From Gryganskiella cystojenkinii (Eukaryota > Mortierellomycota > Mortierellomycetes > Mortierellales > Mortierellaceae): 54,030 bases of DNA. The stretch spans positions 1 through 54,030 of the forward strand of contig JAAAIG010000127.1 of NCBI GenBank assembly GCA_015852425.1, in the 5' to 3' direction. This document shows, piece by piece, positions 41,201-51,781 of the stretch. A program made the translations under genes and the position numbers. The notes beneath the pieces are model-generated. The model ran no database searches and was not told where the DNA came from. It was given only the letters and a program-made list of their open reading frames with translations. The stretch's first letter is position 1. Each line of letters starts with the position of its first letter.

Positions 41201-41781
41201 GAGTGGCTGAAGTCGAAATAGGTTTCAAGCAGTGATGATCGAGGAGAGCGCACGAACAACATGTGCAATTTGGACAGGGTGCCTCTTCAGAATAGAGTTG
41301 TTGTTGTTGTTGTTGTTGCCCCGAACGACCGTTGGAAAAATGAAAAACGCCGTTGGGAGGAATGTTGAGTTGTTCTTTGCTTTGCCAGAGATAGACGGAT
41401 CCCTTGATCTTTTTCCTGCGTGCCACAATCATCCCCCTTATCCATCGATTTTATCTTCATGCAAACTGTACCTGGCAGTCTGGGCAAGAATCATAAAGAG
41501 TGATCTGGAGTTGAATTAGGCAGAAAGTGTGAAAAAAAAATCATATGTAAGCAAGAGGCTCTGACCTGGGAACCGTGAGCANNNNNNNNNNAAAAAAAAA
41601 AGAACGGGACCCTTTCAGAGAACAAAAAAATGCATCTCTGGTGATACATGCATACCCATCCTTGCTCAAGGTAGGCGTCCTTGGCGACCGAGACCGCGTC
41701 CAGGGAGCTGACGTTGTTGTTGGCGGGGTTGGTTTCAGGCACGACAGACTCCATGAGAGGATTAGCAGTTTCCGAAGTCAT
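38216..41781 (-). CDS. Double zinc-ribbon ZNRD2/SSSCA1-like protein (5 exons, 744 aa)
   Basis: Exons: 41656-41781, 41472-41504 (33 nt), 39843-41024, 38815-39243, 38216-38680, all phase 0. Two copies of the SSSCA1/ZNRD2 (auto-antigen p27) zinc ribbon are rebuilt only by splicing. The first is YLEQGW + ITLYDSCPDCQ + TPLMRNQ...ICVNCE. The second is MLQGWAMLQDPCPNPSC / NG + VPLMRNREKKEFCVVCEKYY. Each has four Cys for one zinc. Between them lies a Pro-rich linker (about residues 200-300, runs of 4-7 Pro) and an acidic region. The C-terminus is Ser/Thr-rich, then helical (VEALIEATHRTITTLLTKVE, QLLTNQIKGLMECLRACREC). Human ZNRD2 is linked to tankyrase and mitotic proteins; the role of this much larger fungal form is unknown. 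Exon 1 lies close to an N gap in the intron. Confidence 0.87.
41113..41150. repeat. CA-dinucleotide microsatellite (intronic)
   Basis: Interrupted (CA)n tract with CATA and CGCA variants, inside the 447-nt intron between exons 2 and 3 of the double zinc-ribbon gene. It is followed by a CT-rich stretch. Confidence 0.85.
41582..41591. other. Assembly gap (10 N)
   Basis: Ten Ns followed by a 10-base A run, inside the intron between exons 1 and 2 of the double zinc-ribbon gene. The real gap size is unknown. Confidence 0.99.
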
Positions 41782-42193
41782 GAAGAGAAATGCGCAAGTT
41801 GACAGTAGTGGTAAGTGAGTGTGTGCTGTAGCAATGAGGAATGAGAGTGGGTATGCAGGGAGGAAGAAAAAAAAGGGTGAATGGCTGAAGAAGAAGGATT
41901 AGAAAGAAAATGGGTGGTGGTGAGTGTGGGGAGACGAAAAAAGAATAAAGTCAAAGACCGAGAAAAGAAGAAAGAAAAAGGGGCTTCCACGAGAAGATTA
42001 ATGCAATTAACCAACGTGGGTGGTGGCAAAAAAAGTCACATGACCATAACGAGGTGTAAGTAATAGGAGACCCATGTTCCTGCTCCTCTCTTTTTCTTTC
42101 TTCGCCTTCTTCTTCTTCGCCTTCTCAATATCACACACTCAAAACTCACATATCAAACACCTTCTAAAGCAAAAGATAACGCTCGACAATACC
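41782..42193. promoter_or_regulatory. Divergent promoter between zinc-ribbon and hemerythrin-like genes
   Basis: About 410 bp between two divergent start codons, with purine-rich 5' and pyrimidine-rich 3' leaders (CTTCTT repeats at 42098-42125). A bidirectional promoter is likely. Confidence 0.5.
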
Positions 42194-43690
42194 ATGACCA
42201 AGGATCTTATCATGTAAGTAACAACTCTCTCGCCTTCTATCCCTCCTTCCCATTGTTCACTGATACACCCCTCTTTATCTACCCTCCTACCTTGACTCCA
42301 AGCCTAATCTCACTCCTTCCTGTGCCTTCTTGATATTTCTGCCACTCAAAAAATAACAGTCTTTTCAAGGAGGATCGAAACAACCTCGAGAACCTGGCCC
42401 AGGGTTTCTCTCTGGCTGACCGTGACAGCCGTGCCAGACGCGTCAACGATGCCACCAACCACGGTAAGTGTTGCCCCTCCTCTCCTTCTTACTTTCTACT
42501 CTACTCCAGTGACTGAGTATCCCAGGCAAACGCGTTGCCTGATTGTTATTATTATTGACATGGTTCCACATTCTCGTCAAATCTCTGTAACAGTGGCCAT
42601 GTTTGTCCAGGGTGAGAACGAGGTCATTTACCCTTGCCTCCAGTCGAGCGTGGAGCAAGGCTCAGCTCTTGTCGAACAGAGCCTGACCCGTCTGCGTTCG
42701 ATCGTCGACGACTTTGATGCACTTGACCGTCTCAGTCTTGAAGACTCGACTTACCCGACCTTCTTTGACGAGTCCATTAACCGGTTCTTTGACCACTGGG
42801 AGCACGAAAACGTAAGTGCGTGAAGATGATTGAGAAGAATATGAGGATGAGCGAAAACCAGAAGAAAAGAGTCTCATTTACTTAACACCTTTTTTGTTAT
42901 TTCGAACACTGTGCCTTGGATTCCCCCTTCATAGCGAGCTGTCCTTCTTCTCCGAAATGCCATGAAGGATGCCGAGTTTAATCTCTTGGGCCCTCGTTGG
43001 ATTACTGCCAAGACTTCTGTCCCTACTTGGTAATAGAAAAAAATTCACACTTACTTCATGATGAGCGAAAATGATCATACGCTTGGATACCTTTATATTT
43101 TCCTAATCATCAAATGGTTGCAAAACTCACATGAAATCTTTTTTTTTTTGCCTACGGATTCTTGGACTACTTCCGGATGCTCTTTTTTTTTGTTCGCCTG
43201 CGGGGTCTTTAGTCCTCAGCAAGCACTTCGCGCAGCCGAAATGTCCCCCGCCGCAACGGCTGCAGGTTCTGCAGGTGGTACCGCCACAGAGCCCCAGCCT
43301 CCCTCGCCGGAGCATCTGACGCTCTCGCAGCACATGCACAAGATCTTGGATCAAGCCCAGGAGATGTTCACCCGCGTCAAGCTCACTTCTGGTGGTGACG
43401 ACAAGGACAAGGCTACCGCCACCAACGAGGCTCCTCATGCCAAAACTAAGACTACCGATCAAGCCTCTCCTGCGATTCCTTCCACTGCCTCTACAGCCAT
43501 GCCAGGCGAGAGTCAAAAGTCAACTGCCACCCAGGCCTCAGCAGCCTCTTCCTCGACCAAGGCTTGTGGTCATCATGATGCCTGCGATTGTGCTCAAAAG
43601 GTTGGCGCCAAGACTTGTGGTTGCAAGGGTCCTTGCGAGTGTGGTCGGACCCTTGACAAGTCTCAATCTGAGTCTCAAAGAGAGCAGTGA
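42194..43690 (+). CDS. Hemerythrin-like (HHE) domain protein with Cys-rich tail (5 exons, 304 aa)
   Basis: Exons: 42194-42213, 42360-42463, 42594-42811, 42935-43029, 43213-43690. Donors are GTAAGT/GTAATA, acceptors ACAG, CATAG and TTAG, and all phases agree. The first ~145 residues follow the four-helix HHE pattern: DLIILFKEDRNNLENLAQGF; VAMFVQGENEVIYPCLQ; LTRLRSIVDDFDALD; FFDHWEHENRAVLLL. Several metal-ligand His positions appear substituted (KEDR for KEDH, FVQGE for HxxxE); the last H-x3-E is kept. A Thr/Ser/Ala/Pro linker follows, then a C-terminal Cys/His cluster CGHHDACDC and CGCKGPCECG (about 272-293), which may bind metal. It may have swapped di-iron chemistry for another metal or scaffold role; that is inference. 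Confidence 0.8.
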
Positions 43691-44237
43691 GCGCGCTCCT
43701 TTGTCAGCTTAAAAAAAGAGTTTTTTCATCATTTGACACTTTTTTCCTGGCTCTTTTCTCGCCGTGACCTCTACTTGAGCTCCATGCCTTTGACAACACC
43801 ATTCGCAAACAAACTTTTTGCACCCTCTTTTGTTGCTTCAATCCTTTGCTTTTACCCTCAAATCTCACATGCCTTTTGCAAATAAATGAAAAATGGCAAC
43901 TTCAGCCAAGAAAAAGTACTCTTCGGGATGAGATTTGATGATATGCTTCCTCAGTCTCATGCCTTAAAAATGAAAACCAAACCATTGCGAGTATGTGACA
44001 TCATGCTCTTCAGAGAGGAGCTCTTGTGCTCTCTGAATTTGCTCCGCATCCTCATCCTTTAATGAATTTGTACTGTACAATGTTTTTTATTCGCAAAAAA
44101 AGCGACTTTTCTGTAGGTTCGAAATGAGACACAATAAAAGGAGGTTAATGCAAAAAAAGGTGGACTTGACCAAGGGTGAAAGAAACATGTACGTGGTTCT
44201 TGCCCCGTCGTTCATCATTGCACTTCTTTCCGCTCAG
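43691..44237. other. Intergenic between convergent genes
   Basis: Two facing 3' regions. An A/T-rich stretch with AATAAA-like signals on both strands (for example near 43882 and 44133). No gene recognised. Confidence 0.45.
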
Positions 44238-44651
44238 TTAGTGGTGACCGACCGTGCACTTGTCGACGATTAAGCGGACCAACTCGTCTTTCTCGATACA
44301 ACCCGTGTGATCAATCTGGCGTACATCCAACATCTGTATCAGACCGTGGGGGTGCATCGCCATCAGTTCCTCGAAGGACTCGTGGACAGATGGCATGGGC
44401 ATGCCACCAGCACCAGCAGCGGCATGTCCCTTAGTGGCCTCATCGACAGGACCAAAAGAAGAAGGGGCAGGGTCGACACCGGGACCAAAACCCCTCTCCG
44501 TGTTGTTGCCACCACCAATACTCGAAGCCGAGACGGGGGTTGAGGTCGAGTCTGAAGAAGGTTTCTTGTCCAAAGAGGGTGGGAGCGAGTTGTATCCAGA
44601 GCTCGTGGCCAAGAGGTGCTCGTTGTTGGTGCTCGAAGAGGTGGAGTTCAT
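44238..44651 (-). CDS. Protein with SAP-like C-terminal domain (137 aa)
   Basis: Residues 1 to about 85 are low-complexity (Ser/Thr/Gly/Pro/Ala). Residues about 90-134 form a compact helical domain: SFEELMAMHPHGLIQMLDVR, then QIDHTGCIEKDELVRLIVDKC. This is the same module as the end of the adjacent thioredoxin-type gene (SYEELMQMRPKELRQILEDR, GIRTVGCSEKGDFAKLIVETC). It resembles the SAP-like fold found at the C-terminus of MANF/CDNF-type and thioredoxin-related proteins, with a CxEK motif. The two genes lie head to tail on the same strand, so this is a domain-level tandem paralogue that lacks the redox part. Single exon. Role unknown. Confidence 0.65.
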   Translation of the reverse strand: MNSTSSSTNNEHLLATSSGYNSLPPSLDKKPSSDSTSTPVSASSIGGGNNTERGFGPGVDPAPSSFGPVDEATKGHAAAGAGGMPMPSVHESFEELMAMHPHGLIQMLDVRQIDHTGCIEKDELVRLIVDKCTVGHH

Positions 44652-44869
44652 GTTTATCTCTTTGTTTCTTTGTTTTAGATTGTTTCTTTGTTCCTTTATT
44701 GGTCTTTAAGAAGTAGAGCTGAGAGGGTGCTTTGCCGTATGTGTTGTTTTTTAGATGATGGTGGAGACGAAAGAAGTAAAACAAAAAAAGTTGATGTTCG
44801 ATGATATCACCTTTTATCATTGTTGTCACGCGTCAAAAAGACCACGTTTTTATTTTGTCTTGCTGTATT

Positions 44870-46012
44870 CTATTGTTGCTTGTAATATTGAGTCTTTGCA
44901 CAAGTCTCGACGATCAATTTGGCGAAATCGCCCTTTTCGGAACAACCGACCGTTCGGATTCCACGATCTTCCAGGATCTGTCGAAGTTCCTTGGGACGCA
45001 TCTGCATCAGTTCCTCATAACTCTGCGTGATCACTGGCAAGGCGATGGGTTCCTTTTTTGTTGAAGACGCCTTGGCAGCATTGGTTTCCAGGGTCTTGCC
45101 AAACTGAGGATCCATGGGGTGGCCCGAAAAGACCACCTTGTTGTTCACGATCACGGCCGCGAACGGAATTCCTGTTGCTCCACTAGGCTTGAAGATTTCT
45201 GTTAATTGCCAATGGGGGGGGGAGGGGGTTGTTTGTCAAACAAGAAAAGTAGAAGGCGTGTTAGCTTTTCCTTCCCTCGCCGAGTAGTCGTCCTTTTTTC
45301 ATTGTTGGTTCAAATTTTCAATCTGAAATCTACAGTGATCATCCACATACTGGAGGACAGAGACTGTTTCTTGTCCAAGACAACTGTGTATTCCATGTCC
45401 TTGCTCTTGACAAAGTCGCGAATTTTCTATATATAAAATTTTTTTTCCCGAGAAAACGAGTAAGCATTATCATCGACATCAAACACCCGAAAGAAGTTTC
45501 CTGTAAAGCGCCTTTGTACCTGTTCGTCTTGTTCGTTCGTGGATCCAATAATGGTGACATCGACATCCTTGTACTTGCGTTGAAGTTCAGAGAGGTGAGG
45601 GATACTGCGTAGGGAGGAGCAACCAAAAGAAGGAAAGTTGGGTTGGTTAAAAGGTCGCGAATTGATCTGGATCATGATTTATGAATGCTGCGCTGTGTGA
45701 GCGCCTTGAAGCCAAACCAAAAAAAAACGCACCTTTGAAGGCAAGGTCCACACCAACTAGATCGAGTAAGAGTCGTATAAAAAGTAAATGTCAGTGAATC
45801 ATGTCCGCAGCCGTTGCGCAACGGTATCGATCGCATGCATAGAAAGTAGAAAAAAAACAGGCGATTTTAAGAGAGCCGTCTTACGTGGCCCAGAACTCGA
45901 GTACCACCACTTTGGTACGACCCTCGGGAATGGGTCCACCAATAGTGGTAGCGGGATCTCCCTTGATGACTATAAAGTCATCAATGAATGGAATAGTGGT
46001 GCCAACAGACAT
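44870..46012 (-). CDS. Thioredoxin-fold (CGPC) plus SAP-like domain protein (5 exons, 213 aa)
   Basis: Exons: 45885-46012, 45733-45756 (24 nt), 45520-45604, 45351-45426, 44870-45198; all phases agree. Spliced product: MSVGTTIPFIDDFIVIKGDP, KVVVLEFWAT + WCGPCLQ + SIPHLSELQRKYKDVDVTII, then FVKSKDMEYTVVLDKKQS, KIFKPSGATGIPFAAVIVNN and FSGHPMDPQF. This is a TlpA/redoxin-type thioredoxin fold with active-site WCGPC at about residues 44-48 and the cis-Pro loop in GIPFAAV. A SAP-like domain (about 165-208) is fused at the C-terminus. No signal peptide, so it is probably a cytosolic disulfide reductase or peroxidase partner. The active-site cysteines lie entirely in a 24-nt micro-exon. A MITE lies about 125 bp upstream. 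Confidence 0.88.
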
Positions 46013-46137
46013 TTGGTATTTATGTTATGCTTGTGAGCTTGATGTTGATTCAAAGTTGAAGAGAATGGATGAAAGGATGGAGAAATGAGACGACTTGGTC
46101 AGAAAAAAATTGCAAAAATGAGAGTTACCAATTAGTA

Positions 46138-46613
46138 TCCCTTAAACCGTTAAACGGGCAAATTTGCCCGTCAATAATTTTTAGGACCGCTTTTTTAAAG
46201 TTATCTCGAAATTTTCTTATGCGAACCCTCCCCAGTCTCAAAGCCAAAATGAAAGAGCGTGCAAAATTAGATGGGGAAAGAGCATTCATCCAGATGGCAC
46301 ATTCCTCGTTGTCGATTCATCCTCCATTTGTCATGGACATCACACCCTCATCACATATAGAAATATTACTGATGGAATGTCGAGAGCAGGGATAGACGAT
46401 AAACATAAAGGAAGACCCCCTAGAGTCCATATCATCGCCTGTTCCCAACGAAGTTCCCTCTTCGATTTTATGAAAAAATGTGGTGAGAGCCAGCGCGGGA
46501 CCAACAAGAAATACCTCGAATAAGGATCTCGAATAGTTTTTGCATGGGCTGAGTGCAGCATATTTTTTTTTTGGAAGGCAAATTTCCCCGTTACACACCT
46601 ACGGTTTAAGGGA
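46138..46613. mobile_element. MITE-like non-autonomous DNA transposon (476 bp)
   Basis: Left end TCCCTTAAACCG...TAAACGGGCAAATTTGCC and right end GGCAAATTTCCCCGTTA...CGGTTTAAGGGA form terminal inverted repeats of about 35 bp; the right arm has about 8 extra bases in the middle. TA flanks both ends (46136-46137 and 46614-46615), consistent with a TA target-site duplication. The interior has no transposase frame. The left arm contains the perfect palindrome GGGCAAATTTGCCC. Confidence 0.82.
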
Positions 46614-47013
46614 TAAGATATTTACCCAGGATAAAATAATTTATGGCTGGAATGGGATTTATTCGAGGTATTTTGTGAGTTGTTTTGTGTATGAACTATG
46701 TGACAAAAAAAATATATATATAAACAAGGGGTGGTGGAAGTTACAAAGGAAAGTGAGGGTATGGGGTCATAACAATAATGAAAAGGAGAAGAAGAGTGGA
46801 GGGGTAGTAAAAGTGCAGTAAGTGCAGAATGTGCCCTAGAAAACTAGGAGAAAAAGACCAGAAAGCGTCTCTCTTCTGAAAGTATGTGTGGCAAGTGGAA
46901 GCGATGTAATGATGTATGAACAAGAAGAAAAAATACAAAATAATGAACAATGGTAGTTTTAGGGGGAAAAGATCTTGAATAGGTGCGTGCGTCGGCATTT
47001 TTGTTCTCACACT
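46614..47013. other. Intergenic, 3' flank of the Gln-rich gene
   Basis: About 400 bp, purine-rich on the plus strand, with no coding signal. Confidence 0.4.
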
Positions 47014-48741
47014 TTATCGCACAGCGACAAAGTGGTTGTGGTGCCAAGGAGCGCCTGAAGAAACTGTCGAGGGTGTCGCGGGAGCCGATACAATACTTCC
47101 GTTATCAGGGTTGACGATTGGGATCCTCGAAACCGGACGAGGAGGCGAGTACGCGTCCATGGTGGGGCTGGTCATGCCCATTGAGTAAGCATGATATTGC
47201 TGTTGGTGCTGCTGTTGTTGCTGCAATTGAGGCGTGAACTGATAGACCTGCGATCCGTACATGCCTCCAAACATCTGGCTTTGCTGCTGCTGCTGTTGCT
47301 GCTGCTGACGACTGGCAGAAGAGAACAGATTAAAATAAGAATCCGAGGATGCTGTCATGGGTACTGGAGTCGAGGAAACACTGTTGGTGTATCGACCACC
47401 GTGTCGTCCATGGGTCGAGGAAGTAGGGGCTTTGTTCGTAGTGGGGATGAATAAGGGTGTTCGGCTGTTGGGATCGACGATCTTGATGGCCTTGGACGCT
47501 GGGAGCTGCATGGAAGGGGAGGTGGGTGAGGATGCGGTCGAAGAGGTCAAGGACGAGGACGAGGACGCCGAGGAGATGGAGGCGGAGCGCGATTGCTTGG
47601 CCTGATTCTCCTTTTGCGCAAGGATTGAGGCGAGGATGATTTCGGACAGCTGTTTGAGAGCAACGCGGCAAAGGGGGCGGGGGAGGGGGGGGGAGAAGGG
47701 AAATACCAACGAACAGAACGAAAACAAGGTTAGTTTTGGGTTCAGTTTGATGAAAAGGGAGGTCGAACCACGAAGAAACAACGTGGACTGAAAGAGGAGT
47801 AAAACGTAATATGGCGTGGTCTGATTCTCGCCCGTGGGTGGGTGAGCAAAAAGAAAATGTTTGTTGCAACCCGAATTGCACTTGAGGCGCACCACAAAAC
47901 AGTTGAGGAATAAGGGATGAAGAGCGAAAATGTATGAAAGGAGGGAGTGAGAGCATGGCTGCAAAGACAACAAAAGAGCGAGAAAGATTGTTGCTGACAG
48001 GCAAACAATAAACACAAAACAGGGTTAACAACAGAAACCTCCCAAAAGACGATCGAGACAGGTGGAGTGAAGGGGATAGGAGACAAAGGAGAGAGCATCG
48101 TGCAGCTTTGTTGACAGCTTGTCGCTTTCTTTTGATGGTGAATGACGATGTGGTTGTGGTCAAACGCAGTGAGAAACATAGACGAACGCCTTTTTCTCCT
48201 CCAGAGTCAAAACAGCAAAAAATGAGAATGCGCAGAGCCCTCAGATTCATTCATTCTTTGATTTTGGCTCTTGCAACTGAAAAGCTTGGACCCATGCCCA
48301 AGGATTGCAAATGCATGCGTAACTTTTTCCGCAACAACAAAGCCAAAGTAAAGAGTAGAACCTGAGTTTGGGGGGAACCACCACCCCCCAAGTTCAAAAT
48401 AAATGTGTGTGTATGTGTGCTGTTCTTTACCCTTCAAGGCAATATAAAGAAACAAAGAAAATTGAGGAAGGTAAGAAGCAACTGTACCTCTTTCGCGGTC
48501 AAGGACGGGCAAAAGTCGAGATCATCATCAAAGCATCTTGCGGCTTCCTGGCTGAGTCGATATTGTTCAAGATGCAAAACTGTATCGAATCGGAGGAATA
48601 AAATAAGGAAAAGATCAGTTTGGGACGCGTTCGACGGGGTTAAACGAAGGACGATTATCAGTCTTCTCGAAAGTCTGAATTAGAAAAGCGGTATGCAGAG
48701 TAAAGAATAAAGGCAATGATTATAGGCGCACCTTGAGCCAT
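47014..48741 (-). CDS. Gln/Ser-rich hypothetical protein (3 exons, 245 aa)
   Basis: Exons: 48732-48741 (10 nt), 48488-48579, 47014-47649, with phases 1 and 0. The spliced N-terminus is MAQ + VLHLEQYRLSQEAARCFDDD / LDFCPSLTAKE + LSEIILASILAQKENQ, a helical segment that looks conserved. The rest is low-complexity: Ser/Thr-rich, a KIVDPNSRTPLFIP motif, two Gln tracts (9 and 5 residues), and an end containing RPVSRIPIVNPDNGS. The KIVDPNSxTPLFIP and RIPIVNPxN segments look like short binding motifs. No family identified; a nuclear or RNA-associated regulator is possible. The 838-nt intron 47650-48487 contains long unsupported frames that I do not annotate. Confidence 0.6.
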
Positions 48742-49951
48742 GTTTGGAGCTGAGAGTTGGAGTAGACGTAACGGGTGGGTGGGTAAGAGGTTCAAACGAA
48801 AAAAAAAAGTGGTGGGTCAGGGCCTATGGGAGAACGAAAAAGGGTGTTGAAAAGTGAAACGTAAAAGGGATTGAGAGTCGTAAGAGTGTTTTTTTAGAGT
48901 TGGGTTGTTGAGAGTGAGAAAGCGAAGAGAAGTTGACGAAGATGATCTGATGGAGGATGAGGAATGAAAAGAGGAAGAGATGCAGTATTTATTTGTTCTT
49001 GTAAGCCCAAAAGACGAGAGCAATTGACAAATCGGCCCATCCCTCCAAACCGCAGCCAAAAGAACGGAATGAAAAACACCCGCATAGAGTGAGACACCTA
49101 AACTTTGTTTTTTTGCCTCTGTGTCAGCCTGCAAAAAATGGTAGCTCTGCTCTGTGCGCTCAATTGCATGTCACATTGTGTCTGTCCCTGTCCTCTCTGA
49201 CTCCCTCTGGAAGAATCCAAGAGAGAGCAAGAGACACAACCACAGAGCAAAGAGAGAAGTCACTCACGAAATGACGTCTCTCTCGATTCTTCCACCCCAA
49301 AAAAAACTCCCCCAATCCCAAAAGAGTTTGGATCCCAAAAATACACTTGCCAAAGTACTCTCAAACCTTGAATTATACGAGAGAGCTGTGGCGTTGGAGA
49401 CATCTCTCTCTCTGACTTCCGCGGTCCCCTCAACTCTCGTCATCGATCAAAAATTCATGATTTGTGTTGCCGTGGCGGAGCAGCTATTTTTTCTTTTATT
49501 CATGCTAACCTAGAAGAGATCCCAAGTGGGATCCATGACTCCATGACACTTTTGTTGTGACACTGTTTCTCTCTGTCTGCTTTCCGGGAACTTTTTTTTT
49601 CGTCTGGGATTGGAAGTTTGGTCGTTGGACTAACTTGATCTGGACAGCTTCGTTCTTAAATCCCTTTTCTTGACTGCAAAAACGACAACATTGGTATTTC
49701 AACTGGCGGCCTTTGCTTTTGTTTATGCAAGTTGATGCCATCGCTGGTTCAGTTTATTTCATTCATGCTCGCATTGGACAGGGTCCTCTTCAGTCAGGAC
49801 TCAGCAAATACAGTCGAATATTCGATTTTGTTAACCCCTCTGTTGTTCGCATGCTGCGACAGGACAACCAGTAAAAAATTGGGGTTTTTTTTTTTTTTTT
49901 TTTTGTATTTAAAGAAATTTCTGGCATGAATGAAACAGAGAAAAAAAATAT
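48742..49951. other. Long intergenic stretch without recognised gene
   Basis: About 1.2 kb between the Gln-rich gene promoter and the aldolase 3' end. It contains a run of about 20 T at 49885-49904 and an A run at 49943-49949. A plus-strand frame at 49154-49513 has no motif. Probably the 5' leader of the Gln-rich gene plus terminator sequence. Confidence 0.4.
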
Positions 49952-51781
49952 TTACAGAACGTTGACGTTTCCGAGATCCTTGCAAGCCTGCTGGACACGA
50001 GCAGTCATGGTCTTCTCAGCCTCACGAACCCAGACACGGGGATCGTAGAACTTCTTGTTGGGCTTGGTGGGGCCATCGGGGTTTCCGACCTGAGCCTGGA
50101 GGTAACCCTATTATGATTGTCAAAAAAAATGAGGGGAGGATGGAAGGGTTAGTAACAACAAAGAAAAAAAAATAGTAGCGCGGTTGTCAAGAAAACCATA
50201 AGGATGGCTTGGCCATCAACAAAGAAAAACAGTCGTGGTCATTTTACCTTCTTGCTCTCGTAGAAGTTCTTGATACCCTCCCAGTAAGCCCACTGGGTGT
50301 CTAAATAAATTTAAATTTTTCGAGAGGAAAACAGATAGCGATTAGATCGACGAACTCTGAAGATAACGAATAGATACGGCATTGTTCCCCCACCACTTGC
50401 TCCTCTATCCTGGGTGCTCTCAGTTTCTCAATCTCTTTGTCTCCAGCTTAACGTGGTCTGCAGATTGCGATGCAAAACAAAAGGGCGCCAATATGATTTC
50501 CAGAACCAAATGAGTCGTGGGTAGTTCGCCTTATCTTGAAGGAGGGACCGAAAAATAAGACATCTGCATCTGGAGATCAAATGTTACAATCGCAGTTCGC
50601 CACCCAACTTTCAATTGTTGTTTGCATTTTTTGCTGACTCGATCTTTCGGGTTTCCAAGTCCTGTTAAAACCCAATCTCTCTTTATCGCTCCCTCGTTGC
50701 TCTTTTGATCTCGCGATCGTGAACGTTACGCTCCCTTGTGATAATAGTGGCCAAATCTCTACAACACCCTAAAAAACCCAAAGTGAAAGAAAAAAACTTA
50801 CCGGTGTCGACGTTCATCTTGACAACACCAAAGTTGACAGCGGTCTGGATATCGTGCTCGGTCGATCCAGAACCTCCGTGGAAGACGAACCAGACAGGCT
50901 TGTCGGTGTGAAGCTTGAGCTGCTCCTTGACAAAGCGTTGGTGCTTGCCCAAAAGCTCGGGGTGGAGCTTGACGTTACCGGGCGCATAGACACCGTGGAC
51001 GTTTCCGAAAGCGGCAGCGATCGAGAACAAGTCGGTGATCTTAGAGAAGGCGTTGTAGATATCGAGAATGTCCTGGGGCTGAGTGTAAAGGGCAGCGTTG
51101 TCGACCTCAGAGTTGTCAACACCATCCTCCTCACCTCCAGTGATACCAATCTCCATCTCGAGATGGCAGTTGATCTTGGCCATACGGTGAAGGTACTTGA
51201 CACAGGTCTCAATGTTCTCCTCCTTGGAATCTTCCGAGAGATCGAGCATGTGGGATGAGAAAAGGGGCTCGCCGTGCTTGGCAAAGTAGGCCTCATCGGC
51301 CTCCAACATACCATCGAACCAGGGCAAGAGCTTCTTGGCGCAATGGTCAGAGTGAAGGATGACGGGGATACCGTAGGCCTTGGCAACGGCACGGACGTGG
51401 TGAGCGCCGGCGACGGCTCCGAGGATCGCGGCAGCCTCTCCCTTGTTAGAGATGCCCTTTCCGGCGTAGTAGGCAGCACCACCGTTCGAGAACTGGATGA
51501 TGATGGGCGACTTGGCGTCACGAGCAGCCTCTGTTAGAGAAAAGGAAAAGGCAAGGAGGAGCCAGAGTTAGAGAAATGCGAAACAAAAAAACAGAATGAC
51601 GTGAATGTAGTGTAATGTGATGTGCTCATTGCGACACGTTACCAAGGGCAGCGTTGATCGTGGAAGAAGAGGTGCAGTTGATGGCGGGGATGGCGAAACC
51701 GTGCTTGGAGGCATAGGCAAAGACCTTGCGGACGTTGTCACCAGTGATGACGCCGGCGGGGACGATATCGAGAAGACCCAT
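49952..51781 (-). CDS. FBA1: Fructose-bisphosphate aldolase, class II (4 exons, 358 aa)
   Basis: Cleaves fructose 1,6-bisphosphate to dihydroxyacetone phosphate and glyceraldehyde 3-phosphate in glycolysis, in the cytosol. Exons: 51643-51781, 50802-51530, 50248-50300, 49952-50107; phases agree. The protein starts MGLLDIVPAGVITGDNVRKV and carries the class II zinc/catalytic motif ILHSDHC (Asp and His), EMEIGITGGEEDGVDN, a zinc-binding VHGVYAPG histidine, and FVFHGGSGS for phosphate binding. The short exon 3 supplies TQWAYWEGIKNFYESKK. Length matches yeast Fba1 (359 aa). Codon use is strongly biased to C/G-ending codons, as expected for a highly expressed gene. The intron at 50301-50801 is unusually long (501 nt) for this window. 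Confidence 0.97.

Noticed and set aside
47330..48250. 306-codon minus-strand frame rich in Leu, Phe and Ser
   Set aside because: Overlaps the exon of the Gln-rich gene in another frame and then runs through its 838-nt intron; no domain and pyrimidine-driven composition.
50814..51521. 235-codon Ser/Pro/Arg-rich minus-strand frame
   Set aside because: Out-of-frame shadow of aldolase exon 2 caused by its strong codon bias.
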